64,000 nt of DNA from Frigoribacterium sp. JB110 (GTDB taxonomy: Bacteria; Actinomycetota; Actinomycetes; Actinomycetales; Microbacteriaceae), in NCBI RefSeq assembly GCF_900163665.1, contig NZ_FUIA01000020.1:103211-167210 (forward strand). Direction: 5' to 3'. The translations under genes were made by a program, and so were the position numbers. Shown here one piece after another: positions 20,780 through 28,593 of the stretch. Position 1 is the stretch's first letter. Each line of letters opens with the position of its first letter. The notes beneath the pieces are model-generated. The model made no database searches and was not told the origin of the DNA. It was given only the letters and a program-made list of their open reading frames with translations.

Positions 20780-23185
20780 GTGGCTCGATCCATACCCCTG
20801 CGCAGGGCCGTCAGCCTGTTGACCGCCGCCGCCCTGGCACTGGGGGGCGCGCTTCTGGTGCCCTCTGCTGCGCAGGCGGCGGAGCAGCCGAGTTTCACGG
20901 CTGAGGTGACGGAGGTCGCGAACGAGCGGATCGAGGTCGCGATCGAAGGTGCCGGTTACGACGATGTGCAGGCGCTGCCTGGCCAGGCCGGCCCGCACGC
21001 ATACTTCACAGTGATCGAGAAGGACTCGGACCTGGCAGCAGTGGAGGACACGCAGGCGGCGATCTCGGCGAGCATCGACGACGACGGCAGGATCAGCGAT
21101 GTCCTGCCGATCCCCGCCGAAGACCTAGACCCGTCACGCGAATATGAGGTGATCTCGTGGCCGTCGCGCTCGTTCCCGACCGCTGAGAACCTCTATGCAC
21201 GTGCTGATATCGCTGTCGAATGGAACGTGCTCTTCCCCGGCGGTGCGCTGGAACGGGCCACCGTCACCCTCTCCGCCAGCTCGTCCTCGGCATATGTCGG
21301 CCAGGAGATCGAGTTGACGGCCAGGATCGCTCCTGACGTCGACGGCACCATCACGTTCTGGAATGGGAGCGAGCGGCTCGGCAGCGCGGTTCAGGCGACC
21401 CACGGCACCGCCGGGCTGACGACGAAGAACCTGCCAGTTGGTGATCACAGCATCACCGCCCGTTTCGTTCCGGACCCCGACGGCTACGCGGAATCGGTCT
21501 CCAACAGGGTGTCGGTCACGATCAGCGAACGGTCGGCGGAGGGCAGCTTGCAGTGGGGTGTGAAGAGCAACTTCCGCAGCTACGTCACCGGAGACATCGC
21601 AGGCGGGCGGATCATGGTGGCGGAGGGAGCAAAGCAGGCTGCGGGGAACGGCGTGTTCACTTTCCCGCAGGCCACCTCCGGCAGCACGTGGAACGGGCAG
21701 ACGGGCACGGTCCAGTATGCGGGCCAGGTGACCTTCTACGGCCACAGCGGTGCACTGAATCACACGATCGCGAACCCGTCGATCCGAGTCACGAACGCGA
21801 CGAACGCGGACTTGAGGATCAGCTACAACGGCAGCACTATCGTTTTCGCGACCATCGACCTGTCATCGGCCACGCGACAGGGTCTCACCGGTGACGCGGT
21901 GCGCTTCAGCGGCGCGCCCGCGACGCTGACACGCGCTGGCGCGCAGTTCTTCTCCTACCAGGGACACGAGTTCTACAGCCCCGGAGAGGAACTCGATCGG
22001 GTCACGTTCACGATCGGGCAGGCCAGCGATGTCGGCGTCACCGAACCCCCGACGACCCCGGGCGCGCACGGCAGCGAGAACCCGAACCCGCCCTCCAGCA
22101 CTCCGGCGCCTGCTGCGGCGCAGGACTCGGCGGCGGCCGGCTCGTTGCGATGGGGCGTGTCCAGCGCCTTCGTCGCCTACACCACCTGTGAGGGTAAGGA
22201 ACGCTTCGGCTACAGTCACTGCGCCAAGGGATCGATCTCGACCAGCGGCGTCGGCAACGGCTACCTCTTCCCCCAGGCCACCGGGAGCGATTGGGATGCC
22301 GAGAGCCAGACCGGAACGGTCCGCTACTCGGGGGTAGTGAGCTTCCAGGGCTACGGGATGGCGATGTTCGCCGTGTCGAACCCCTCGATCACCGTCCACA
22401 GCCCGGAATCGGCCACGCTGCACACGGGGAACACCGCGAACTTCGGTGTGTCCTCGTACCCGCTCGATCTGTCCTCCGCGACGAAGACCGGGGGCGAGAA
22501 CGGTGAGGTCACCTGGTCAGGGGTCGGCGTCGAAGGGTCGCTCACCGGCGGTCCGGGCGGCGGCAGCTCGAACAGTGTCGGTTTCGACGACCTGACGTTC
22601 ACGGTCGGCACGGTGAGCTCGGAGTCGTTCGGCTCGACCTCGGCCGGCGACGAGGACACGGCGTACACGGCCGCTGAGAGCGTACCGACAACGGCGGGGC
22701 TCGAGGTGCTCACGCCCGCCGACCGGATCCGCGCCGGCGGCCGCATCCAGTTGCAGGCATCCGGGTTCGACGCGGACGACCCCGGCGTGCTCGTCGTGCT
22801 GTACGGCACCGGTGATGACACCGGACCCATCGTGCTCGACGAGGGCGCCGCCGCGGATGCTGACGGCCTCGTGACCTGGTCAGGCACACTCCCCGATGAC
22901 GTCACGGGCGACCATGTCATCACGCTGCAGGGCAGCTTCGACGCGGGCGCCGAGATCGAGATCCTCGAACGGGAAGCTCCCGTCTCCGCCGGCACCGCGG
23001 CAGTCGTACCCAGCGGGGGAGGGGAAGCAGTGGCAACCGGTCCCGCGCAACCCGTGCCCACTGGCGGCATGGCGCTGTGGGAGTGGTGGACGATCGCGGC
23101 GAGCCTCGTCGCGATCGCCGGATGCACATCGCTCCTCGCGATCCGTCAACGCCGCGCACCTACGGCCGTCGTTTCTCCTGCGTAG
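20780..23185 (+). CDS. HtaA-domain surface haem-binding protein (two HtaA domains)
   Basis: An 801-residue exported protein. The signal peptide ends near AQAAEQPS (about residue 34). The third copy of the repeated domain follows (about 34-152), then an Ig-like domain (about 158-250). HtaA domain 1 (about 254-413) begins GSLQWGVKSNFRSYVTG; HtaA domain 2 (about 454-611) begins GSLRWGVSSAFVAYTT. A further beta domain and a C-terminal membrane helix (about 765-790) with basic end follow. HtaA domains bind haem or haemoglobin in corynebacteria. The start is GTG 20780. Its N-terminus shares 65 identical bases with the preceding gene. Confidence 0.88.
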   Translation: MARSIPLRRAVSLLTAAALALGGALLVPSAAQAAEQPSFTAEVTEVANERIEVAIEGAGYDDVQALPGQAGPHAYFTVIEKDSDLAAVEDTQAAISASIDDDGRISDVLPIPAEDLDPSREYEVISWPSRSFPTAENLYARADIAVEWNVLFPGGALERATVTLSASSSSAYVGQEIELTARIAPDVDGTITFWNGSERLGSAVQATHGTAGLTTKNLPVGDHSITARFVPDPDGYAESVSNRVSVTISERSAEGSLQWGVKSNFRSYVTGDIAGGRIMVAEGAKQAAGNGVFTFPQATSGSTWNGQTGTVQYAGQVTFYGHSGALNHTIANPSIRVTNATNADLRISYNGSTIVFATIDLSSATRQGLTGDAVRFSGAPATLTRAGAQFFSYQGHEFYSPGEELDRVTFTIGQASDVGVTEPPTTPGAHGSENPNPPSSTPAPAAAQDSAAAGSLRWGVSSAFVAYTTCEGKERFGYSHCAKGSISTSGVGNGYLFPQATGSDWDAESQTGTVRYSGVVSFQGYGMAMFAVSNPSITVHSPESATLHTGNTANFGVSSYPLDLSSATKTGGENGEVTWSGVGVEGSLTGGPGGGSSNSVGFDDLTFTVGTVSSESFGSTSAGDEDTAYTAAESVPTTAGLEVLTPADRIRAGGRIQLQASGFDADDPGVLVVLYGTGDDTGPIVLDEGAAADADGLVTWSGTLPDDVTGDHVITLQGSFDAGAEIEILEREAPVSAGTAAVVPSGGGEAVATGPAQPVPTGGMALWEWWTIAASLVAIAGCTSLLAIRQRRAPTAVVSPA

Positions 23186-23223
23186 CGCCGCGCTCATCGA
23201 ACGCCAGATAGAGAGAAGGACCT

Positions 23224-24096
23224 GTGAATCCTCGTTTCCTCATGCGCGCTGGCGCGGTGGCTGCCGCCGTGTCGATGGCTGCGGTGCTCACCCCGCCCGC
23301 CGCACCTGCTGCCGCGGCCGCCGATACGGCGAACGGCTGCGAGATCAGCGTCGGCACCCTCTCCTGGGGTGTCAAGGAGAGCTTCCGCGCCTACATCAGC
23401 GGGACGATCGCGCACGGATCATGGGAGACGTCCGATGGCGCCGAATACGACACACCGCAGTTCCGCTGGAGCGGTGCGACCGGGAGCATCGACCCCGAGA
23501 CGGGCACGGGCGCCGTGTCGTTCACCGGCACGGTGAACTTCACCGGACATGACGGGGTGCTCGACCTCAGGCTCGCGAACCCGACGATCGAGTTCGACGG
23601 GCAGGGCGCGGCCGCGCTGCTGCTCGACGCGCGGAGCAACGACATGGAGGGGGAGGTCGCCGTCGACACTGAGCAGGAATGGGTCGGCGACATCGCCGTC
23701 GACCCGAATCTCACGCCGAACGGCGGGGAACTGGTCATCGACGAAGCGCCGACCACGCTGACGAACTCCGGCGCGACCGCCTTCGCCGGCTTCTACGAGG
23801 CAGGCGCAGAGCTCGACCCCCTGACGCTCACGCTCGACCTCGGCGACTGCAACGCCGTGGCGCCGCCGGACGACGACGTGCAGGCGGATGCGCAACCGGA
23901 CGCGGATCAGACACAGGATCCACCATTCGCCGCCGCACCAGGCGATGTTCCGTGGGTGCCGATCGGAGTGGGCGGGGCAGCGCTGCTCATCATCGGTCTC
24001 ACCGTCGGCCTGCTGATCGGAGGACGCCGACCCACCGCACCGGGTGCCGCGTCGCGCGATGGGAACGACGACGACCAGCCGGGAGAGACTTCGTGA
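23224..24096 (+). CDS. Single HtaA-domain membrane-anchored protein
   Basis: A 290-residue exported protein with a signal peptide (about 1-33), one HtaA domain (about 40-207, starting ISVGTLSWGVKESFRAYISG), an acidic alanine/proline-rich linker and a C-terminal membrane helix (about 248-268) with a basic tail. It resembles the smaller partner (HtaB-like) of HtaA receptors, which receives haem at the membrane and passes it to the ABC importer. It starts with GTG 23224, and its stop overlaps the binding-protein gene in a GTGA junction. Confidence 0.86.
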   Translation: MNPRFLMRAGAVAAAVSMAAVLTPPAAPAAAAADTANGCEISVGTLSWGVKESFRAYISGTIAHGSWETSDGAEYDTPQFRWSGATGSIDPETGTGAVSFTGTVNFTGHDGVLDLRLANPTIEFDGQGAAALLLDARSNDMEGEVAVDTEQEWVGDIAVDPNLTPNGGELVIDEAPTTLTNSGATAFAGFYEAGAELDPLTLTLDLGDCNAVAPPDDDVQADAQPDADQTQDPPFAAAPGDVPWVPIGVGGAALLIIGLTVGLLIGGRRPTAPGAASRDGNDDDQPGETS

Positions 24097-25226
24097 CCGC
24101 GGGATCGGGCCGGCGCTTCTCGGCCCTCATCGCGGGTCTCGCCGCCACGGCGCTGCTCCTGACCGGGTGTGCCGACAGCGGACACGGCACCGACTCGGCG
24201 GACGAGGAACAGCGCCCCGCCCTGAGCGAGCTCGACGCCCTCGACGACCCCCGCGACTACGAGGGACCCTCGACCGCGACGCTCACCGACAACGAGATCG
24301 CCCCGTTGACACACGACCCGGACCAAACCCTCCCCGTCACCGTCACCTCCTACCGTCAGGATGGTACCGAGGAGCAGGTCCAGATCACCGACACGAGCCG
24401 AGTCGTCGCCGTCGACCTCGCCGGTTCGATCGCAGCCAGCGTCTGGGCACTCGGGTTCGGCGACACGCTCGTCGGAAAAGACCAGTCCACCACCTTCCCG
24501 GGAACCGAAGACATCGAGACGGTCACCTCGGCAGGACACACGGTCAACGCGGAGACGATCATTGCGCTGGCACCGGACGTCGTGATCACCGACGGCACCG
24601 TCGGCCCGCGCGACGTCATCGAGCAACTGCGCGACGTGGGCATCACCGTCGTGTTCGTGAACAACGACGCGTCGTTCCACGGAGCCGAGGAACTGGCGCG
24701 ACAAGTCGCCGGGGTCTATGGGGCCGCCGAGGCGGGCGACATGCTCGCCGACCGCATCCGCCAACAGGTCGACAGCACGATCGACCAGGTCGCAGCACTG
24801 GCTCCCGCACAGGACGAGGATCGCGTGCGCATTCTCTTCCTCTACCTGCGCGGCAACGCGGGCGTCTACTACATGTTCGGCTCCGAATCCGGGGCGGACG
24901 AGCTGATTGACGCGCTCGGCGGTGTGGACGTCGCGAACGAACTCGGCTGGGAAGGCATGAGGCCGATGACCGACGAGGCCCTCGTAGCCGCCGACCCCGA
25001 CCTGATCCTCACCATGACCGGCGGCATCCAATCCGTCGGCGGCGTCGACGGCCTGCTCGAGGAAAAACCCGCGATCGCGCTCACCGCCGCAGGTGAGCAC
25101 CGGCGCATCGTCGACATGGACGACGGCACCATCCTCTCCTTCGGGCCGCGCTCCGCCGAGGTCATCGACGCCCTCGCCCGCGCCGTGTATGCCCCACATG
25201 GATCCGCCGGCGACGAGGATCGATGA
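24093..25226 (+). CDS. hmuT: Haem ABC transporter substrate-binding lipoprotein (HmuT-like)
   Basis: A 377-residue lipoprotein of the haem/siderophore/B12 periplasmic-binding family. The signal ends in lipobox LLTGC (about residues 23-27). The mature part has the family's two lobes, with RVVAVDLAGSIAASVWALGF and APDVVITDG in the N-lobe and a GSESGADELIDALGG segment in the C-lobe. GTG 24093 overlaps the preceding stop (GTGA), and the gene overlaps the permease by ATGA. The haem assignment rests on the HtaA genes immediately upstream. Confidence 0.88.
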   Translation: MTAGSGRRFSALIAGLAATALLLTGCADSGHGTDSADEEQRPALSELDALDDPRDYEGPSTATLTDNEIAPLTHDPDQTLPVTVTSYRQDGTEEQVQITDTSRVVAVDLAGSIAASVWALGFGDTLVGKDQSTTFPGTEDIETVTSAGHTVNAETIIALAPDVVITDGTVGPRDVIEQLRDVGITVVFVNNDASFHGAEELARQVAGVYGAAEAGDMLADRIRQQVDSTIDQVAALAPAQDEDRVRILFLYLRGNAGVYYMFGSESGADELIDALGGVDVANELGWEGMRPMTDEALVAADPDLILTMTGGIQSVGGVDGLLEEKPAIALTAAGEHRRIVDMDDGTILSFGPRSAEVIDALARAVYAPHGSAGDEDR

Positions 25227-26305
25227 CGCGCACCGAGGCCGCGACACTCAAGGCCCAACCGTCCAGCGCTCGCTACGGGCGGGGCACGGTCGTGATCGCG
25301 GTGACCGTCGTGCTGCTCGCCGTCGGGACCGTCTTGTCCGCAAGCCTCGGACAGCTCCCCATCGGCCCGGCGGAGATCGTCGGCTCGATCATGCGCGCCG
25401 TCGGGATCGACAACCCTGCGGCTCCGGTTGACCGGCTGATCGAGCAGACGCTGTGGCAGATCCGTTTCCCTCGGGTTGTGATGTCTCTGCTTGTAGGCGC
25501 GACACTCGCGGTCGCGGGGGGCGTGATGCAGGCTATCTTCGGCAATCCCCTGGCCGAGCCGGGCGTCGTCGGGGTCTCTTCGGGCGCCGCGCTCGGTGCG
25601 TCCGCCGCGATCACCTTCGGCCTGTCGGCATTCGGAAGCTGGACGGTCGCCGCCTTCGCCTTCCTCGGCGGGCTCGTCGCCACGCTGATCGTGTACGGCA
25701 CTGCCCGCGCCCAGGGCAGAACCGAGATCGTCACCTTGCTGCTCACCGGCATTGCCATCAACGCGTTCGCCGGAGCGGGCCTCGCCCTCATCATGTTCCT
25801 GGGCGACACCCAGAGTCGGGAACAGATCATGTTCTGGCAACTGGGCTCCATCAACGGCTCGCGTTGGAACGAGGTGCTCGTCGTTGCCGTGGTCGGTCTG
25901 GCCGCCGCGGCGATCGCGATCCGGCTCGCCCCGCAGTACGACCTACTCGCCCTCGGCGACCGCACCGCCGCGCACCTGGGCGTCAAGGTGGAACGTCTGC
26001 GCATCCTCTCGGTCGTGGTGGTCGCGCTCTTGACCGGCGTCGGCGTCGCCTTTGTCGGCATCATCGCCTTCGTCGGCCTGGTCGTCCCGCACCTGGTGCG
26101 TATGATCCTCGGCCCCGCCCATCGCAGGCTGTTGCTGGTCTCGGTGCTGGGCGGGGCGACACTGCTCGTCTACGCCGACCTGTTGGCCCGCACGCTCGTC
26201 GCGGCGTCCGACCTGCCGATCGGCATGCTCACCTCCATAGTCGGAGGCCCCTTCTTCTACTGGCTCATCCGCCGCAACCGGCGCAAAGCCGGAGGATGGG
26301 CATGA
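25223..26305 (+). CDS. hmuU: Haem ABC transporter permease (FecCD family, HmuU-like)
   Basis: A 360-residue FecCD-type permease with about ten hydrophobic segments. Landmarks are the IRFPRVVMSLLVGATLAVAG segment near residue 75, NPLAEPGVVGVSSGAALGA and GIIAFVGLVVPHLVRMI, the typical pattern of haem, siderophore and cobalamin importers. It is translationally coupled to the binding-protein gene upstream (ATGA) and to the ATPase downstream (ATGA at 26302-26305). Confidence 0.93.
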   Translation: MTRTEAATLKAQPSSARYGRGTVVIAVTVVLLAVGTVLSASLGQLPIGPAEIVGSIMRAVGIDNPAAPVDRLIEQTLWQIRFPRVVMSLLVGATLAVAGGVMQAIFGNPLAEPGVVGVSSGAALGASAAITFGLSAFGSWTVAAFAFLGGLVATLIVYGTARAQGRTEIVTLLLTGIAINAFAGAGLALIMFLGDTQSREQIMFWQLGSINGSRWNEVLVVAVVGLAAAAIAIRLAPQYDLLALGDRTAAHLGVKVERLRILSVVVVALLTGVGVAFVGIIAFVGLVVPHLVRMILGPAHRRLLLVSVLGGATLLVYADLLARTLVAASDLPIGMLTSIVGGPFFYWLIRRNRRKAGGWA

Positions 26306-27105
26306 GCGGCACGCCGCGGCCAGGCTCGCGGAGCGCGCTGAGGGCCGAACTGGTGACGTATCGGGCGGGCGGTACTCGCATCGTCGAGGGCGTCGACCTC
26401 GAGGTGCGCTACGGCGAGGTGCTTGCACTGGTTGGCCCGAACGGTGCAGGGAAGTCCACCCTCCTCGGCCTGTTCGCCGGAGACACCACCCCGTCATCCG
26501 GGACGGTGCTGGTGGGCGAGCGGCCGCTGACGCTGTGGTCGCAGACGGAGCTCGCGCGCACGCGCGCAGTGCTGCTGCAGGCGAACCAGATGGCGTTTTC
26601 CTTCACCGCACGGCAAGTGGTCGAGATGGGGCGGGCACCGTGGGCCAGCACTGGACACGCGGACGACGACGAGCGCGCTATTGCCGACGCAATCGCTATC
26701 ACCGACACTGTTCATTTGGCCGACCGGATGTTCCCGACTCTCTCCGGCGGGGAGAAGGCGCGCGTATCGCTCGCACGTGTGCTCGCACAAGAGACAGCCA
26801 TCGTGCTCCTCGACGAACCGACCGCCGCGCTCGACCTGCAGCACCAGGAACACGTACTGCGCATCGCCCGGGACCTCGCCTCCCGCGGGCGTGCCGTGGT
26901 CGTGGTGCTACATGATCTCTCGCTCGCCGCCGCGTACGCGGACGAGATCGCCGTGCTGCACAGCGGGCGTCTCATAGCGCGCGACACTCCACGTGCAGTG
27001 CTGACCGCTGAACGCATCGAGACTGTCTACAGAACTCCGGTGCTCATTCTCGATGACCCCGGAACGGGGGCGCCGATCGTCCTCCCGCGCCGTGAGCCCC
27101 TATGA
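26302..27105 (+). CDS. hmuV: Haem ABC transporter ATP-binding protein (HmuV-like)
   Basis: A 267-residue ABC ATPase with Walker A GPNGAGKST (near residue 46), Q-loop region, signature LSGGEKARVSLA, Walker B IVLLDEPTAALD and switch histidine in VVVLHDLS. It energises haem import through the FecCD permease encoded directly upstream. ATG 26302 overlaps the permease stop and is preceded by GGAGG. It is the last gene of the haem-uptake set; no clear terminator follows. Confidence 0.92.
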   Translation: MSGTPRPGSRSALRAELVTYRAGGTRIVEGVDLEVRYGEVLALVGPNGAGKSTLLGLFAGDTTPSSGTVLVGERPLTLWSQTELARTRAVLLQANQMAFSFTARQVVEMGRAPWASTGHADDDERAIADAIAITDTVHLADRMFPTLSGGEKARVSLARVLAQETAIVLLDEPTAALDLQHQEHVLRIARDLASRGRAVVVVLHDLSLAAAYADEIAVLHSGRLIARDTPRAVLTAERIETVYRTPVLILDDPGTGAPIVLPRREPL

Positions 27106-27514
27106 AGAACTCAGGGGTGCACATTCCGCGGCATCGGTACGGTGCTGACAGACGCCAGGTCCGCTGGCGGTCGATTCCGATTCCTCGCCGGTACGGTCCT
27201 CACTGATCCGCAGGTATTTCGATCTGAGAACAGGTCGAGACGCACCACTTCTGCCGAGCACACCTCCGTCGTGGAGCCTGCCTCTCTTCGTATCTTGATC
27301 CGCCGTGACGTGGGTTCGCGACGCTCGGCCTGTTCAGGCTCTCAACCGAGTTGGAGGTCGCCTCGCCCACCAGGTTCGCTGGTCCAGCTTGCCGTGGCCT
27401 TCACGCGCCACCAGGCACGGTTCGAGAACACAGCCGTAGACTTGAGTCGCTGCCCGAGCTATCCGAGATCCGCAGCGAACGAGGCTGTTTGCAGGGGACG
27501 GAGCGTTGGGACAC
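27106..27514. other. Intergenic region without visible gene
   Basis: About 410 bp after the haem importer. The frames on both strands lack motifs and sensible starts. No obvious terminator, repeat or RNA is seen; a ribosome-binding site for the next gene lies at its right end (AGGGGACGGAG, 27493-27503). Confidence 0.5.
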
Positions 27515-28318
27515 ATGGCACGAGCGAGCTCAGTGGACTTCTGGCACGCGGTCGAGACCCTCTCCGACCGCGGCAAGCCGATCGTGTATCCGAAACAGCC
27601 GATGCGAAGCATTTCGTTTCCGGTTGCGATCATCTCGCTCACCACCCTCGCCATCGCCACTGTCCCATTGGTGCTGCTGGACCCGGACCGGGCAGATGGT
27701 CTGCCCATGCTGCTGTCGCTGTTCCTCTTCCCGATGATCGCCGGAGGCCTGATCATCGAGCTTGTCGTGCTCTGCAAACTACGGCAGCAGGAGCCTTTCT
27801 GGACACTGCTGTGGTGGCCGCTCGTCGTCCTCCCGGCAGGTCTCCTCGCCATGAGTATCGGACCGATGCTCGCTCACCCTGTCTACTTCGACGTGACGAG
27901 TTCCTCGAGTGCCGCCGGGGTCATGCTCACGTTCGCGTTCATGGTCTTCCTCGGCCTTGGACTCAGTTTCCTGCTCTGGGCATTGGTCGTGTTGCCGCTG
28001 CGAATGCTGGGTCTGGCAGCGTTCGATGCCATTCGCGGTGAACGCGTCGCCGCGTTCCGGCTCTATGCACCGCTCATACTTCTCGCGATGCCTGCCATCA
28101 CCCTGGTGATCGTTGCCAGCGTTGGTGATGTGGAGGCCAACAGGGCAGCGGTCGTGCAGTTCGTTTTGGCGGTGCTCGGCATTCCCGGTGACTATGAGAT
28201 CGTTTGGCAGCCGGGACTCTGGATCGTGCGTGGAATCACGCTCGCGCTGATCGGGAGCGCGATCTGGGCGCGTGCCGCGTCGGGTGCGCGCAGCAAGCGG
28301 AACACCGGCGAAGCGTAG
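27515..28318 (+). CDS. Hypothetical multi-pass membrane protein
   Basis: A 267-residue protein with about six hydrophobic segments (near residues 33-55, 65-90, 100-120, 133-165, 190-215 and 235-260) and a short basic C-terminus. No family is recognised. ATG 27515 is chosen because AGGGGACGGAG lies at suitable distance; a TTG at 27506 is too close to it. It stands alone between the haem importer and the arabinoxylan locus, with no clear functional link to either. Confidence 0.75.
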   Translation: MARASSVDFWHAVETLSDRGKPIVYPKQPMRSISFPVAIISLTTLAIATVPLVLLDPDRADGLPMLLSLFLFPMIAGGLIIELVVLCKLRQQEPFWTLLWWPLVVLPAGLLAMSIGPMLAHPVYFDVTSSSSAAGVMLTFAFMVFLGLGLSFLLWALVVLPLRMLGLAAFDAIRGERVAAFRLYAPLILLAMPAITLVIVASVGDVEANRAAVVQFVLAVLGIPGDYEIVWQPGLWIVRGITLALIGSAIWARAASGARSKRNTGEA

Positions 28319-28429
28319 GACGCGAGGGGCCGGAGCCGAAGGAGGCGCTCTTCGGGGCGACGAGCGTCATCGAATGCGAGGACTGCTCGTGCTCAGAGAT
28401 GCTGCGCATCATCCTTCGTCAAGATGAGC

Positions 28430-28443
28430 ATACAACGTGGTAA
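28430..28443. promoter_or_regulatory. LacI-type operator half of a pair (upstream)
   Basis: ATACAACGTGGTAA, an imperfect palindrome centred on CG, as in LacI-family operators. The 12-bp core TACAACGTGGTA (28431-28442) is the exact inverse of the core at 28495-28506, so two operators flank the likely esterase promoter. Confidence 0.6.
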
Positions 28444-28449
28444 TTCCTG

Positions 28450-28478
28450 TTGACATTGCCAGCACTGCGCTCCATGCT
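28450..28478 (+). promoter_or_regulatory. Putative promoter of the tandem esterase gene
   Basis: TTGACA (28450-28455), a 17-bp spacer and CATGCT (28473-28478). The -35 hexamer is perfect and the -10 weak. It lies between the two LacI-type operators. Confidence 0.5.
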
Positions 28479-28493
28479 TGCACACGGGGTGGC

Positions 28494-28507
28494 GTACCAC
28501 GTTGTAA
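28494..28507. promoter_or_regulatory. LacI-type operator of the pair (downstream)
   Basis: GTACCACGTTGTAA, centred on CG and inverted relative to the site at 28430. Binding here and at 28430 could loop out the promoter between them. Confidence 0.6.
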
Positions 28508-28593
28508 AGGCGCATCTTCCGGTTTCGTTCCCCTCGCCGATGAGAAGGATCACGGCGCAGAGTGCGGCTGCACTCGCGTACTGAAAGGAATCA

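Noticed and set aside
23907..25247. 446-codon frame antisense to the haem binding-protein gene
   Set aside because: Shadow frame; the sense strand carries a clear lipoprotein and coupled ABC genes.
27142..28041. 299-codon forward frame after the haem importer
   Set aside because: Overlaps the better-supported hydrophobic protein at 27515-28318, has arginine/serine-rich shadow composition and no domain.
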